A stretch of 64,000 bases of DNA from Vibrio gazogenes (lineage in GTDB: Bacteria; Pseudomonadota; Gammaproteobacteria; Enterobacterales; Vibrionaceae). Below, one piece after another: positions 49,835-58,305 of the stretch (position 1 is the first letter of the stretch; every line of letters starts with the position of its first letter). The translations under genes and the position numbers were made by a program. Below the pieces are notes generated by a model that had not been told where the DNA came from, made no database searches, and worked only from the letters and a program-made list of their open reading frames with translations. Location: the NCBI RefSeq assembly GCF_023920225.1, contig NZ_CP092587.1, positions 2,480,001-2,544,000 of the forward strand. The letters are read 5' to 3'.

Positions 49835-50662
49835 TTATTTAAGCTTATAGATGATGCCGGGATTACAACGCACCATCTCAAAACGGTCCGTCAGGCCAGT
49901 CAACGACTCTGAAGCCCCCAGCAATAGATATCCGTTCGGATTCAGGCTATTAGCCATTTGATTGAGAACTTTCGACTTCATATCCGCTGAGAAATAAATC
50001 AAGACATTCCGACAAAAAATAATGTCAAACTTACCCAGCATTGAATAGCTTTCCATCAAATTCTGAGGTTTAAAACTCACCAAACGTTTTACATTATCTT
50101 TGATCTTCATTCTGCCGTCTCCGGCATCTTCAAAGAAAATGCGGCGACGCTCAGGGGATAAACCACGTCCCAATGCTAGACTATCGTAACTACCGATACG
50201 GCAAATATCTAACATCGTTGAAGAGATATCCGTCGCGGTAATCGAACAATTCGTTAACAATCCTGGTTTCTTCTGCTGCGTTTCTAGAATCGTCATCGCA
50301 ATTGAATAAGGTTCTTGGCCAGAAGAACTCGCTGCCGACCAAATCTTAATCGGCCGACGATTCGCTGCCAATTCGGGTAGCAATCGTTCTGACAGGACTG
50401 TAAAAGGGTAACTATCACGAAACCACAAGGTTTCATTGGTTGTCATGGCATCGACAGCGGCAATTCTCAGATCTCGACTGACACCTCTCGCCACTTCTTT
50501 CAGTAATGTCGATAAAGAATCCATCTTAAATTTTGTAACTAACGGGCTAAGACGGCTTCGAACTAGATATTGCTTACTATCCCCAAGTACAATCCCACAT
50601 TGAGACTCTAAAAAGCGGCAAAAATCTTTATATTCTTGTTCGCTGATCGTTATTGCAGTCAT
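49835..50662 (-). CDS. cheR: Chemotaxis protein methyltransferase CheR
   Basis: This 275-residue enzyme methylates glutamates of chemoreceptors with SAM. It has an N-terminal helical domain, TTNETLWFRD, IWSAASSSGQEPYSIAM (SAM loop) and FDIIFCRNVLIYF. Its ATG overlaps the cheV stop. The cheV-cheR pair next to flgB is characteristic of Vibrio. Confidence 0.95.
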   Translation of the reverse strand: MTAITISEQEYKDFCRFLESQCGIVLGDSKQYLVRSRLSPLVTKFKMDSLSTLLKEVARGVSRDLRIAAVDAMTTNETLWFRDSYPFTVLSERLLPELAANRRPIKIWSAASSSGQEPYSIAMTILETQQKKPGLLTNCSITATDISSTMLDICRIGSYDSLALGRGLSPERRRIFFEDAGDGRMKIKDNVKRLVSFKPQNLMESYSMLGKFDIIFCRNVLIYFSADMKSKVLNQMANSLNPNGYLLLGASESLTGLTDRFEMVRCNPGIIYKLK

Positions 50663-51612
50663 TCACTTCTCTTTAGCTCAGTGTCAATCAATGCAGCTTT
50701 TACCGCATTACCAAGTTCATCAGGATTAAACTTCGCGATGAATGTATTCGCACCTACTCTTTCTACCATAGCCTGATTAAATACACCACTTAATGATGAG
50801 TGGAGAATAACATAAAGATCTTTCAGTTTCGGATTACGCCGAATTTCAGCAGTGAGGGTATATCCATCCATCTCTGGCATTTCGATATCTGAAATAACCA
50901 ATGAAATATGGTTAAAAATATTATCCGTGTCAGAAAGCTCAACCAATTTTTCATAAGCTTCCTTACCATCTTTTACCGCAATCACTTCAAACCCGATTGA
51001 TTCTACTGCACGCTGTACCTGCTTACGGGCAACGGTTGAATCATCAGCTATCAAAATACGACGAACAAATTCCTGTTCTTTATGTTCTTCGGCATGAGCA
51101 ATATCTTCAGCAATGGTTGAATCCATCGTTTCATCAATCGGTGCGATTTCCGCTAAGATTTTCTCAACGTCAATAATTTCAACCAGTTCGTTCTCAATGT
51201 TGGTGACTGCTGTCAGATAGTTTGCTTTCCCAGCGCCTTCAGGCGGTGGTAAAATCTCTTCCCAACGCATATTCACGATACGTTCAACCGAAGCGACGAG
51301 AAACGCTTGAATGGTCCGGTTAAACTCAGCGATAACCACAAAACTTTTCTCGACATCAGTTGTTGCCCGCCCGCCAATCGCTAAGCTTAAATCAATGACA
51401 GATACGGTTTGTCCACGGATATGAGCAACACCTTTCACTAAACGATGTAGATTTGGCATTGCAGTTAGCTTTGGGCACTGCAACACTTCTTTTACTTTAA
51501 ATACATTAATGCCGTAACGCTGGCGACCATTCAACCGGAATGTCAACAATTCTAAGCGGTTCTGCCCAACGAGTTGTGTACGCTGATTCACAGAATCAAG
51601 AATACCCGTCAT
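50659..51612 (-). CDS. cheV: Chemotaxis coupling protein CheV
   Basis: This 317-residue protein has a CheW-like domain (about 15-155) and a receiver domain (about 184-310) with acid pair Asp190-Asp191, phospho-acceptor Asp242 in ISDIEMPEMDG and the conserved Lys in FIAKFNP. CheV links receptors to CheA and can act as a phosphate sink. The start is ATG 51612 after GGAGATGGGG; a longer in-frame start exists. Confidence 0.94.
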   Translation of the reverse strand: MTGILDSVNQRTQLVGQNRLELLTFRLNGRQRYGINVFKVKEVLQCPKLTAMPNLHRLVKGVAHIRGQTVSVIDLSLAIGGRATTDVEKSFVVIAEFNRTIQAFLVASVERIVNMRWEEILPPPEGAGKANYLTAVTNIENELVEIIDVEKILAEIAPIDETMDSTIAEDIAHAEEHKEQEFVRRILIADDSTVARKQVQRAVESIGFEVIAVKDGKEAYEKLVELSDTDNIFNHISLVISDIEMPEMDGYTLTAEIRRNPKLKDLYVILHSSLSGVFNQAMVERVGANTFIAKFNPDELGNAVKAALIDTELKRSE

Positions 51613-51696
51613 AACCCCATCTCCATCTCTCAAACTTTTTCTGTAAAAAAGTGATAGTCTACAACAAGCGATGAATAAATTAAGGGAACCAGAATC

Positions 51697-52440
51697 ATGT
51701 TCAAGAAACTGTGCTTATCCCCTCTGCTCTTTACTAAGTGTAGAGCTTTCTTCAAACTTTTTTATAGCATTATCGTCATTTTATCTGTTTTCTTTAATAT
51801 TTCGACTCAGGCAGCAACTCAAGAACAACTTGATCATATTAGAGAAACCGCAGAGAAATACGCTACCACTGTTATCGAGCATCCAACAGGTGGGAAAATT
51901 GTTGCCACAGCAGCACCTCTTGATAATCGGATACAAGCATCCGATTGTCCAACAGGATTAAAGGCTTTTTCTTCATCAAGAAATGGTTCTGCAAGCCATA
52001 TCACTGTTCTTGTTGAATGCCCGACAGATAATTGGCGGATTTATGTTCCCGTTCGATTGGATATCACAGTCCCTGCCGTACTCGCTGCCACCCCGCTAAA
52101 TCGAGGACAAATCATTACTCAACAAGATGTTAGTTTGGGTATGGTAGATCTGCTTCGCTTCCGACAGCAAGGATTTTCGACAATTGATCAAGTGATCGGG
52201 GCAAAAGTTAAAAGAAATATTCCACGAAATGATATCATTAGTGACCGAGATATTTGTATTGTCTGTCGCAATGAAACCGTGACAATCAAAGCAATTAAAA
52301 ATAGTTTATCCATTATTACGCAAGGAACCGCGCTGTCAGACGGTGACTTGGGAGAGCAAATTCGGGTTAAAAACGATAAATCCAACCGAATCATTGATGC
52401 ACAAGTCTCAGGAATTGGTGAAGTAACCGTCCGGTTTTAA
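51697..52440 (+). CDS. flgA: P-ring assembly chaperone FlgA
   Basis: This 247-residue periplasmic protein has a long signal region (about 1-40, hydrophobic core FYSIIVILSVFFNIS) and a C-terminal SAF domain (about 120-245, LAATPLNRGQIITQQDV and GAKVKRNIPRNDIISDRD). It helps FlgI assemble. It is divergent from cheV and followed by flgMN. Confidence 0.92.
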   Translation: MFKKLCLSPLLFTKCRAFFKLFYSIIVILSVFFNISTQAATQEQLDHIRETAEKYATTVIEHPTGGKIVATAAPLDNRIQASDCPTGLKAFSSSRNGSASHITVLVECPTDNWRIYVPVRLDITVPAVLAATPLNRGQIITQQDVSLGMVDLLRFRQQGFSTIDQVIGAKVKRNIPRNDIISDRDICIVCRNETVTIKAIKNSLSIITQGTALSDGDLGEQIRVKNDKSNRIIDAQVSGIGEVTVRF

Positions 52441-52474
52441 CATTTCTACCATGCCGCATAAAAAAACATCATTT

Positions 52475-52491
52475 TTGGCAAAGAAAATGCT
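52475..52491 (+). promoter_or_regulatory. Sigma-54-like element before flgM
   Basis: TTGGCAAAGAAAATGCT has TTGGCA at -24 and TGCT at -12 with GG-N10-GC spacing; the -12 part lacks one T of TTGC. It abuts a sigma-28 element. Confidence 0.58.
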
Positions 52492-52517
52492 AAAGTAAGG
52501 TGTAGGTCTGTCGATAT
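52491..52517 (+). promoter_or_regulatory. FliA (sigma-28) promoter of flgMN
   Basis: TAAAGTAA, 11 bases, GTCGATAT. The -35 element and spacing are ideal and the -10 element has two mismatches to GCCGATAA. The predicted start is about 35 bases before the flgM ATG. Confidence 0.72.
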
Positions 52518-52557
52518 TGACGGTACAGGTATTTAACTTTGATAAAAAGGCTCAATT

Positions 52558-52878
52558 ATGGCAAGCATTGATAATGTGCGTTCTGGCCAGTCTCTGACGA
52601 ACACGAGTCGGAACTCGACCCGTACAGAGCACAATACATCAAATTCAGAGAAAATAAATCACGCTTCATCATCGGATAAGAAAGATGCAGTGTCTCTGAG
52701 TTCACAAAGTAAAGCGATGGGTGAAATTCATAGTAAACTTGCATCAAGCCCTGCTTTTGATAGCGCGAAAGTCGAGGCTATCAAAGAAGCAATCGCAAAT
52801 GGTTCTTATCGTGTTGACGCAGACAAACTAGCAGATAACATGATCAAATTCGAAAAAGAGCTGGGTGGACTGCAATAA
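52558..52878 (+). CDS. flgM: Anti-sigma-28 factor FlgM
   Basis: This 106-residue protein is polar and probably disordered at the N-terminus; the C-terminal half (VDADKLADNMIKFEKELGG) is the sigma-28 binding helix region. FlgM holds FliA inactive until export through the finished hook or basal body. It is upstream of flgN with 62 bases between. Confidence 0.92.
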   Translation: MASIDNVRSGQSLTNTSRNSTRTEHNTSNSEKINHASSSDKKDAVSLSSQSKAMGEIHSKLASSPAFDSAKVEAIKEAIANGSYRVDADKLADNMIKFEKELGGLQ

Positions 52879-52940
52879 TCGAACGATTGTTATCGGTCGA
52901 TATAACGGACATCTGCGCCAAGAAATCAGGTAATTAAGTC

Positions 52941-53366
52941 ATGGCAGCACTACAAGACCTACTTGAGTTTCAGTTAAACAATGCTCAGTCTCTCTCCGAA
53001 CTTTTAGAACAGGAGAAGATCGCTATTACGCAGCGAGACTCATCGCAAATTGAAGCCATTGCCAAACAGAAAATTACTTTGATTAATCAGCTCAACGAGA
53101 CTGACCGACGGGTTGAATCACATCCTCATGTATCGAGCCTGCAAGAGGATGAGACATTAAAAAGTCTGGTCGAACAAATTAAGTCCATCATTTGGGATTG
53201 CCAACAAGCAAATAATATTAATGGTGAAGCCCTCAATCGAGCACAGATGAGTTTTCATAAACTGAATAATCTGATGCAACAGAGTCAAGGGAAAATGGGC
53301 ATGACTTACACTGCTGAAGGACAAACACGCTCCATTTCGACTTTGGGCACGAATATCAAAGCTTAA
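52941..53366 (+). CDS. flgN: FlgK/FlgL export chaperone FlgN
   Basis: This 141-residue helical protein (LLEFQLNNAQSLSELLEQEK, then a coiled-coil pattern to about 110) fits FlgN, the chaperone for the junction proteins encoded at 38.8-41.9 kb. It shares the flgM transcript. Confidence 0.88.
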   Translation: MAALQDLLEFQLNNAQSLSELLEQEKIAITQRDSSQIEAIAKQKITLINQLNETDRRVESHPHVSSLQEDETLKSLVEQIKSIIWDCQQANNINGEALNRAQMSFHKLNNLMQQSQGKMGMTYTAEGQTRSISTLGTNIKA

Positions 53367-53414
53367 TACTGCTTCCTCATTCATTCGCTCCCAACACTCT
53401 CGTAGATTTCAATA

Positions 53415-53446
53415 TAAAAAAGCGGCAATCATTGCCGCTTTTTTAT
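53415..53446. terminator. Terminator between flgMN and flgOP
   Basis: AAAAAAGCGGCAAT and ATTGCCGCTTTTTT form a long symmetrical stem with T-runs on both strands, serving the convergent operons. Confidence 0.92.
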
Positions 53447-53498
53447 ATTCTGGAGAGAAAGGAGAAAGAACTTGCCGCTCATGTGGCATCACGACGGA

Positions 53499-53930
53499 TT
53501 AAAATAAGGTCTGCTGCCGCTTTTCAGGAACCTGCTGGACTTCACCATAATCTCTCAGCTTTTCCATCTTATCTACATTCAAACGCAGTTCTGTCACGTA
53601 ACTATCACCGACTTTATAGCTTCTTACAACTTCGGCCCCGCGAATAACGCCGTCAACAGCACCAGATGTCGCTTCTGTTCCAAGCCGTTGATCCATAAGT
53701 TCCGCTCTCCCACTAACCCGCATACCATACACCTGCTCTGCCAGCTCACGATAAGCATCAATTTTAGATGCTCGCATGGCACGAACTTGCTTCTCTTCTA
53801 CATTGCGACCTTTTTGTTCACTAATCGAAGCATAACCGACTGCCGTCAGCCATTCTTGTTTATTCATGGTCTGCAACGGCTGACATCCGACCAAGAATAA
53901 AAACATAGCGCTCATTAACCAAACTTTCAT
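53499..53930 (-). CDS. flgP: Outer membrane flagellar lipoprotein FlgP
   Basis: This 143-residue lipoprotein has a signal ending FLVGC and an LPP20-type domain (VEEKQVRAMRASKIDAYREL). In V. cholerae FlgP is an outer-membrane protein needed for motility and builds a disc around the basal body. ATG 53930 sits after AGGAG; the TTG two codons earlier is not needed. It is 9 bases from flgO. Confidence 0.9.
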   Translation of the reverse strand: MKVWLMSAMFLFLVGCQPLQTMNKQEWLTAVGYASISEQKGRNVEEKQVRAMRASKIDAYRELAEQVYGMRVSGRAELMDQRLGTEATSGAVDGVIRGAEVVRSYKVGDSYVTELRLNVDKMEKLRDYGEVQQVPEKRQQTLF

Positions 53931-53939
53931 CAGCAACTC

Positions 53940-54575
53940 CTAAGGACGCAGAATAACAGTGTAAGGCTGAGTCATTGTTGGATCAGAACGAATCAATACC
54001 CCATCTTCAGTCCGAACCGCATTCAATGTATCCAAATCCCGACCAATTCGATCAGCTGGCAAGAATCCTTGAGCTGTTGCTACAACCACTCGGGATTGCA
54101 TCCCTACAACTCGGGCATTAACCAGTACCCCACCTTCCTGACGTAACATGGTTCCGGTTAACACATATTGGATTTCCTGCTGTTGGACCAGGTCTTTCCA
54201 ATCTCGACTAAACGCAAAATCCCCTTGATGGGTTACTTGAATGGAACCTGTTGTTTTAAAATCAACGACTTGGAACCCCCGTTGTTGCAACTGGTGAATG
54301 AATCCCTCAGTCACTGAATTCCCTAACCAGTTGGTGGTATCCATATTTTGCAAGTCGACGAATGAAGTGACGGCAATCGGTGTTCTTGCCGTTACACTGG
54401 TATTCGACTTCATTAAATCTTCAGTCATACTATCAACGAAAAAATCTAAAGTATGACGAGGACTCTCTAATAACATAAACTGGGAGCCTTTATAGGGCTC
54501 TTTACCATTATATATCGGGGCATAGGAACACGCTGTTAAAAATAACGCGGGCACTAACAATAGCCATTTTTTCAT
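53940..54575 (-). CDS. flgO: Outer membrane flagellar lipoprotein FlgO
   Basis: This 211-residue lipoprotein has the signal MKKWLLLVPALFLTAC with Cys16 and a FlgO domain (DSMTEDLMKSN, TPIAVTSFVDL, GTMLRQEGGVLVNARVV). In V. cholerae FlgO is needed for flagellar stability and motility. It is transcribed ahead of flgP and divergent from flgT. Confidence 0.9.
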   Translation of the reverse strand: MKKWLLLVPALFLTACSYAPIYNGKEPYKGSQFMLLESPRHTLDFFVDSMTEDLMKSNTSVTARTPIAVTSFVDLQNMDTTNWLGNSVTEGFIHQLQQRGFQVVDFKTTGSIQVTHQGDFAFSRDWKDLVQQQEIQYVLTGTMLRQEGGVLVNARVVGMQSRVVVATAQGFLPADRIGRDLDTLNAVRTEDGVLIRSDPTMTQPYTVILRP

Positions 54576-54747
54576 TTTTCCGCTCTCCAGATAGCTCGGT
54601 CATTCAAGCGTCCAGTTTTTGACGCAAAAGTGGAACACTCTTTGCTTTTCTCTTGTTATTCATCATAAAGAAAAGCTTTGCCGATAACTGCTCTTATCAC
54701 CGTTATCAGAATAACAAGCAAATTTTATACCTAATTGGTAGGTAAAT

Positions 54748-55887
54748 ATGAAAAATGTAAGAACCATCCTCTTATCACTTTCTTTGTTCATATTCGGTAC
54801 AGTGCCGACAATGGCTTCATGGTATGAAGTCACCGGCAGTGCAGCGGTCGTTTCATCAGAAAATCAGGCAAAACTGTATGCACTTGAAGATGCCGTATAT
54901 AAAGCGATCAGTTTTTCCGGAGCGGATATCGGTAGCATCAGTAACCTCTACCCATTACTGGATGCTCAGCGTACTGAGTTTCAGTTTACCAATCATGAGG
55001 TCCGCTACATTCTGGTCGAAGAACAGACGGTCAAAAACAATGTTGCTTATGTCAAAGTTCGAATCGATATTTATCCATCCGCATCAGGTTGTCAGGTAGA
55101 ACAGTATAAGAAAACCGTATTGGTAAGTAATATTACGGTAGCTTCCCCACAACAGGCTGTGATGGGACAAATCTACCAGATTGGCGATGACTTTTCCCAA
55201 GTATTAAATAAGCAATTGGATAAGGAATCACATAGTTTTATCTCGGTCGGTACCACAGATTATGAGATTGATAAAAATTATCCAGCAAGACTCAAAATGA
55301 TTGCTGAAGATAATAATGCCCAATACATTATTGCCGGTAACATCACAGACCTCACAGCAACAATCGCTGCAGACCCATCAGGAGATGAAGTGGTTAATCG
55401 TCAATTTGCAATGGATCTGAGTGTCTTTGATGGCGAAACGGGAAATGCAATCATCAATCGCAATTATCGTGAAATTGCACGTTGGCCATTTCCAAGAACC
55501 AGTCAGGTCGATACGAAAAGCGCTCGTTTCTGGGCTTCCACCTATGGTGAGATGCTGCTCCGTCTTAGCCGCCACGTGATGTTGGATCTTGAATCAGAGC
55601 TATCGTGTAAAATCACTTTGCCGGAAGTCATTTCTAAATCAGGCCATATCGTTATGATGAATTTAGGCAGAATTCACGGCGTCCAAAAAGGAGATAAGCT
55701 TCAGTTGTGGCATACAGGTTCCTTTATCGATCAAAGGGGATTAGCTCGCAACAAGGTCACCCAAAGTGATATCACACTCACGGTTGATCGTGTCTATGAG
55801 ACGGAAGCCGAACTGTCCGTTGATCAAGCCGAATTAGCTGATAGCATTCAAATTGGCGACGTAATGCACAAACAGCTCATAAAATGA
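54748..55887 (+). CDS. flgT: Flagellar H-ring protein FlgT
   Basis: This 379-residue periplasmic protein has a signal peptide (about 1-23, ending TMA) and three domains; the central part is TolB-N-like (about 120-280) and the last 70 residues form a FlgT C-terminal domain. In V. alginolyticus FlgT forms the H ring needed for the sodium motor's T-ring. It is divergent from flgOP. Confidence 0.9.
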   Translation: MKNVRTILLSLSLFIFGTVPTMASWYEVTGSAAVVSSENQAKLYALEDAVYKAISFSGADIGSISNLYPLLDAQRTEFQFTNHEVRYILVEEQTVKNNVAYVKVRIDIYPSASGCQVEQYKKTVLVSNITVASPQQAVMGQIYQIGDDFSQVLNKQLDKESHSFISVGTTDYEIDKNYPARLKMIAEDNNAQYIIAGNITDLTATIAADPSGDEVVNRQFAMDLSVFDGETGNAIINRNYREIARWPFPRTSQVDTKSARFWASTYGEMLLRLSRHVMLDLESELSCKITLPEVISKSGHIVMMNLGRIHGVQKGDKLQLWHTGSFIDQRGLARNKVTQSDITLTVDRVYETEAELSVDQAELADSIQIGDVMHKQLIK

Positions 55888-55935
55888 AATCAAGGCTTAA
55901 CTTATCTTAGTTAAATCAGTACTATATGGATACAT

Positions 55936-55962
55936 TGCTGTACAGTTTCTGACTGTGCAGCA
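55936..55962. other. Hairpin before tRNA-Arg
   Basis: TGCTGTACAGT, TTCTG and ACTGTGCAGCA form an 11-bp stem with one mismatch or wobble pair. It starts 9 bases before tRNA-Arg and has no T-run. It may process or terminate flgT mRNA, or form part of the tRNA control region. Confidence 0.5.
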
Positions 55963-55971
55963 AATACCGAT

Positions 55972-56047
55972 GTCCCCTTAGTTCAGCTGGATAGAACAAG
56001 GACCTCCTAAGTCTTAGACGTGAGTTCAAATCTCGCAGGGGACGCCA
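55972..56047 (+). tRNA. tRNA-Arg (CCT)
   Basis: This 76-base cloverleaf has acceptor GTCCCCT/AGGGGAC, anticodon CCT in the loop CTCCTAA, a G discriminator and encoded CCA. It reads the rare AGG codon. tRNA-Arg(CCT) genes are frequent integration sites, but no integrase or repeated 3' end is visible. Confidence 0.96.
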
Positions 56048-56060
56048 CATCGGCCAATTT

Positions 56061-56657
56061 CTATGGCATATTTTTCATAATCGCCTGAACGACATGACTT
56101 CTGCCGCGATGCATGACCCCTTCGTAGATCTCCCTTTCTTTCTCTTCAATATACCAGGGGGACAACGTCGGAAGCTCTTGAATCAAAACTTGCCGTGATA
56201 ACATCATATCAGCCACAGAAGGACCACCCGTTTTATATTTCAACTGCTCTGGCGTATACCCTTCTACCAGATAAACCCCATTTTCTTTAAGGCTTCCCGG
56301 CAATGACTGGTGTAATTTTTGCCGAACTACGGGTGGAAGATGGCAAAAGACTGCCACAACCGCTTGCCACTGTTCGAGACCTAAATCGAACTCGTCCAGA
56401 TCAGCCTGAATAAAATTCACAGATACACGCTGTTTAGCTGCAAACCGACGGGCTTTTTCAATCGCAACTGCAGATAACTCAACCGCTGTCACGTCATAGC
56501 CACATTTCGCCAGATAAACAGAATTCCGCCCCTCACCATCAGCCAGACACAAAACCGGTCCTAGCGGAAGGTATTGATGTTTCACACTTTCATGCAGAAA
56601 ATCATTTGGCTCTTTGCCATAGATATATGTATCGACCTGATATCGGTCATCCCACAT
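56061..56657 (-). CDS. Class I SAM-dependent methyltransferase (TehB-like)
   Basis: This 198-residue protein starts MWDDRYQVDTYIYGKEPNDF, a signature of the TehB/thiopurine-type group, with SAM loop LCLADGEGRNSVYLA at about 36-50 and the acidic end of strand 2 at VTAVELS. Substrate unknown. It converges on tRNA-Arg. Confidence 0.82.
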   Translation of the reverse strand: MWDDRYQVDTYIYGKEPNDFLHESVKHQYLPLGPVLCLADGEGRNSVYLAKCGYDVTAVELSAVAIEKARRFAAKQRVSVNFIQADLDEFDLGLEQWQAVVAVFCHLPPVVRQKLHQSLPGSLKENGVYLVEGYTPEQLKYKTGGPSVADMMLSRQVLIQELPTLSPWYIEEKEREIYEGVMHRGRSHVVQAIMKNMP

Positions 56658-56810
56658 AACATTGCCCTACCCATTAAATTAGAATATTCTAATTTAAAAG
56701 AAACGATCAATTATTTCAAGAGACAAACCATTTACCCTCACGATTCAACCACTCAGCACCACAGCCGTCATAAGAGTGATACCTTGCATGATGAAAAATA
56801 GCACAGACGA

Positions 56811-56837
56811 AAAAGGCAGCTCGATAAGCTGCCTTAA
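56811..56837 (-). terminator. Terminator after ompW
   Basis: On the minus strand AAGGCAGCT, TATCG and AGCTGCCTT precede TTTC, about 20 bases past the ompW stop. Confidence 0.83.
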
Positions 56838-56859
56838 GTCCATATAAAAATGAGCGTGT

Positions 56860-57504
56860 CTAAAACTTATAGCCACCAGAAATCATCACGATAACAGGAT
56901 CGATATGCACTTCAGTGGATTGGTTAGCACCTTTGTATTTATAGGTTGCCGTCGAATCAATATCAGCATACCAAACTGAAGCATTCATAAACCAATTGTC
57001 ATTGAGTTTATAATCAACACCGGCATTCACAGCAAATCCCCAAGAGTCATCCATACTCAGATCACTCAAGCCGGCAGCAGCACCATTACCATTGATTTTT
57101 TCATCAAAGAATGTGGTGTAGTTGATACCAGCCCCGACATAAGGTTGAAATTGTGAGTCTGACTGACCGAAGTAGTATTCAAACATAAATGTTGGAGGCA
57201 GCTGTTTTGTCTCACCAATATCACCTAAATTTGAAAGTGGTGTTGAAATATCATGAGAAAAAGGCGTCGCAGCTAAAACTTCAAAGCTGACATTATCCGT
57301 AATCATATAACCTAGCGTTAAACCAAGTTGAGTATTCGTATTGACTTCCAACTCTTCCTGACTTCCTAAAATTTTATCACTGCTGTCATTTGGGATAACC
57401 GATGTAATCCCTGCACGCACGATAAAATCACCCGCTTGGTGAGCAAAAGCACCAGCAGAAACGAAAGCGGTCATGATGGCTAATCCACAAAGTGTTTTTT
57501 TCAT
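56860..57504 (-). CDS. ompW: OmpW family outer membrane protein
   Basis: This 214-residue protein has a signal peptide (MKKTLCGLAIMTAFVSAGAF-A) followed by HQAGDFIVRAGITSVIPND, the usual OmpW start, and ends VIVMISGGYKF with the terminal Phe of an outer-membrane barrel. OmpW is an eight-stranded barrel with a hydrophobic channel. ATG 57504 after AAGGA replaces the longer frame. Confidence 0.92.
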   Translation of the reverse strand: MKKTLCGLAIMTAFVSAGAFAHQAGDFIVRAGITSVIPNDSSDKILGSQEELEVNTNTQLGLTLGYMITDNVSFEVLAATPFSHDISTPLSNLGDIGETKQLPPTFMFEYYFGQSDSQFQPYVGAGINYTTFFDEKINGNGAAAGLSDLSMDDSWGFAVNAGVDYKLNDNWFMNASVWYADIDSTATYKYKGANQSTEVHIDPVIVMISGGYKF

Positions 57505-57806
57505 TATATTTTTCCTTGTCATTGGGCGAAAAGACTCTACTGGGCGCACGGTAGCACATAAAAACCACACTGTTTTGATGGAAATCAATTTGTAAAATTT
57601 ATAAACAGAAATTGCATCATTATGTTAAAAAAATCACATTTTCCATGAAATATAATGTTGAGAAAATTAAAAATATTACTCATGGCTACATAGAAAACGC
57701 CACCCGAATATTGACTTACATCAATTCACAAGCATGTTTTGATTTAAATTTCGGAACACGTCCTACACTTATAAAGAGTTCGAGGATGCCAAACAGGAGG
57801 ATTGTG
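57505..57806. other. Divergent ompW/hsp20 control region
   Basis: This AT-rich stretch of about 300 bases holds both promoters. The clearest element is a TTGAC-N4-ATCAA dyad at 57711. No small gene is evident; the 65-codon in-frame extension upstream of hsp20 is AT-rich and lacks a ribosome site. Confidence 0.5.
57711..57724. promoter_or_regulatory. FNR-like box before hsp20
   Basis: TTGACTTACATCAA matches the FNR consensus TTGAT-N4-ATCAA at nine of ten positions. A possible -10 element TAAATT lies at 57745-57750, roughly the distance of an activator-type site. Anaerobic control is inferred. Confidence 0.42.
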
Positions 57807-58232
57807 ATGAGCTTAATTCCACGAGACTCATGGTCTGATTTCTATCATTTATTTGATCATGCTTTTCCGTCGATTCGGCCAAGCTTCAATATTGAATCTT
57901 TTTCTCCGCGGGTTGATGTACTGGATAAAGAAACTGCATTTGAAATTATCGCGGATTTACCCGGGGTCGAAAAAGATGATATTTCAGTGAGCTGTCAACA
58001 TGGCACTCTGACTATCGAAGCATCGACCTTAAAAAATGAACAGAAAACCGATGGAGATAAAGTCATTCATAGAGAGCGCTATCAAGGCAAAATGGTACGC
58101 AGCTTTACTTTAGGTGACAATATCAACGCGAAAGAAATTTATGCAGAGTATCAAGATGGTGTACTGGTTGTTGTCGTACCGAAAATAGAAATGAAGCCAG
58201 GCGAAGCTACTCAGCATATTAAAATCAACTAA
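57807..58232 (+). CDS. Hsp20/alpha-crystallin small heat-shock protein
   Basis: This 141-residue chaperone has an alpha-crystallin domain (about 35-125) with SPRVDVLDKETAFEIIADLP, GTLTIEA and DGVLVVVVPK. ATG 57807 is six bases after a perfect AGGAGG, so the upstream open frame is not coding. A terminator follows. No sigma-32 promoter was recognised. Confidence 0.92.
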   Translation: MSLIPRDSWSDFYHLFDHAFPSIRPSFNIESFSPRVDVLDKETAFEIIADLPGVEKDDISVSCQHGTLTIEASTLKNEQKTDGDKVIHRERYQGKMVRSFTLGDNINAKEIYAEYQDGVLVVVVPKIEMKPGEATQHIKIN

Positions 58233-58252
58233 TGTTGAAAAAGCAAATGACT

Positions 58253-58279
58253 AAAAAGCGGTGTATCCCACCGCTTTTT
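58253..58279. terminator. Terminator between hsp20 and eamA
   Basis: AAAAAGCGGTG, TATCC and CACCGCTTTTT form a symmetrical stem with T-runs on both strands, serving convergent genes. Confidence 0.9.
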
Positions 58280-58305
58280 CTGTTTCATCCTTCATGAAAT
58301 CTTGG

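Noticed and set aside
54640-54700. GCCGATAA before flgT considered as a FliA -10 element
   Set aside because: The only TAAAG upstream is six bases away and not eleven, so the spacing is wrong for FliA.
55972-56047. tRNA-Arg as an occupied attachment site
   Set aside because: No integrase gene and no second copy of the tRNA 3' end was found in the following 8 kb.
57612-57806. Longer N-terminus for Hsp20
   Set aside because: The added codons are AT-rich and a perfect AGGAGG stands six bases before the internal ATG at 57807.
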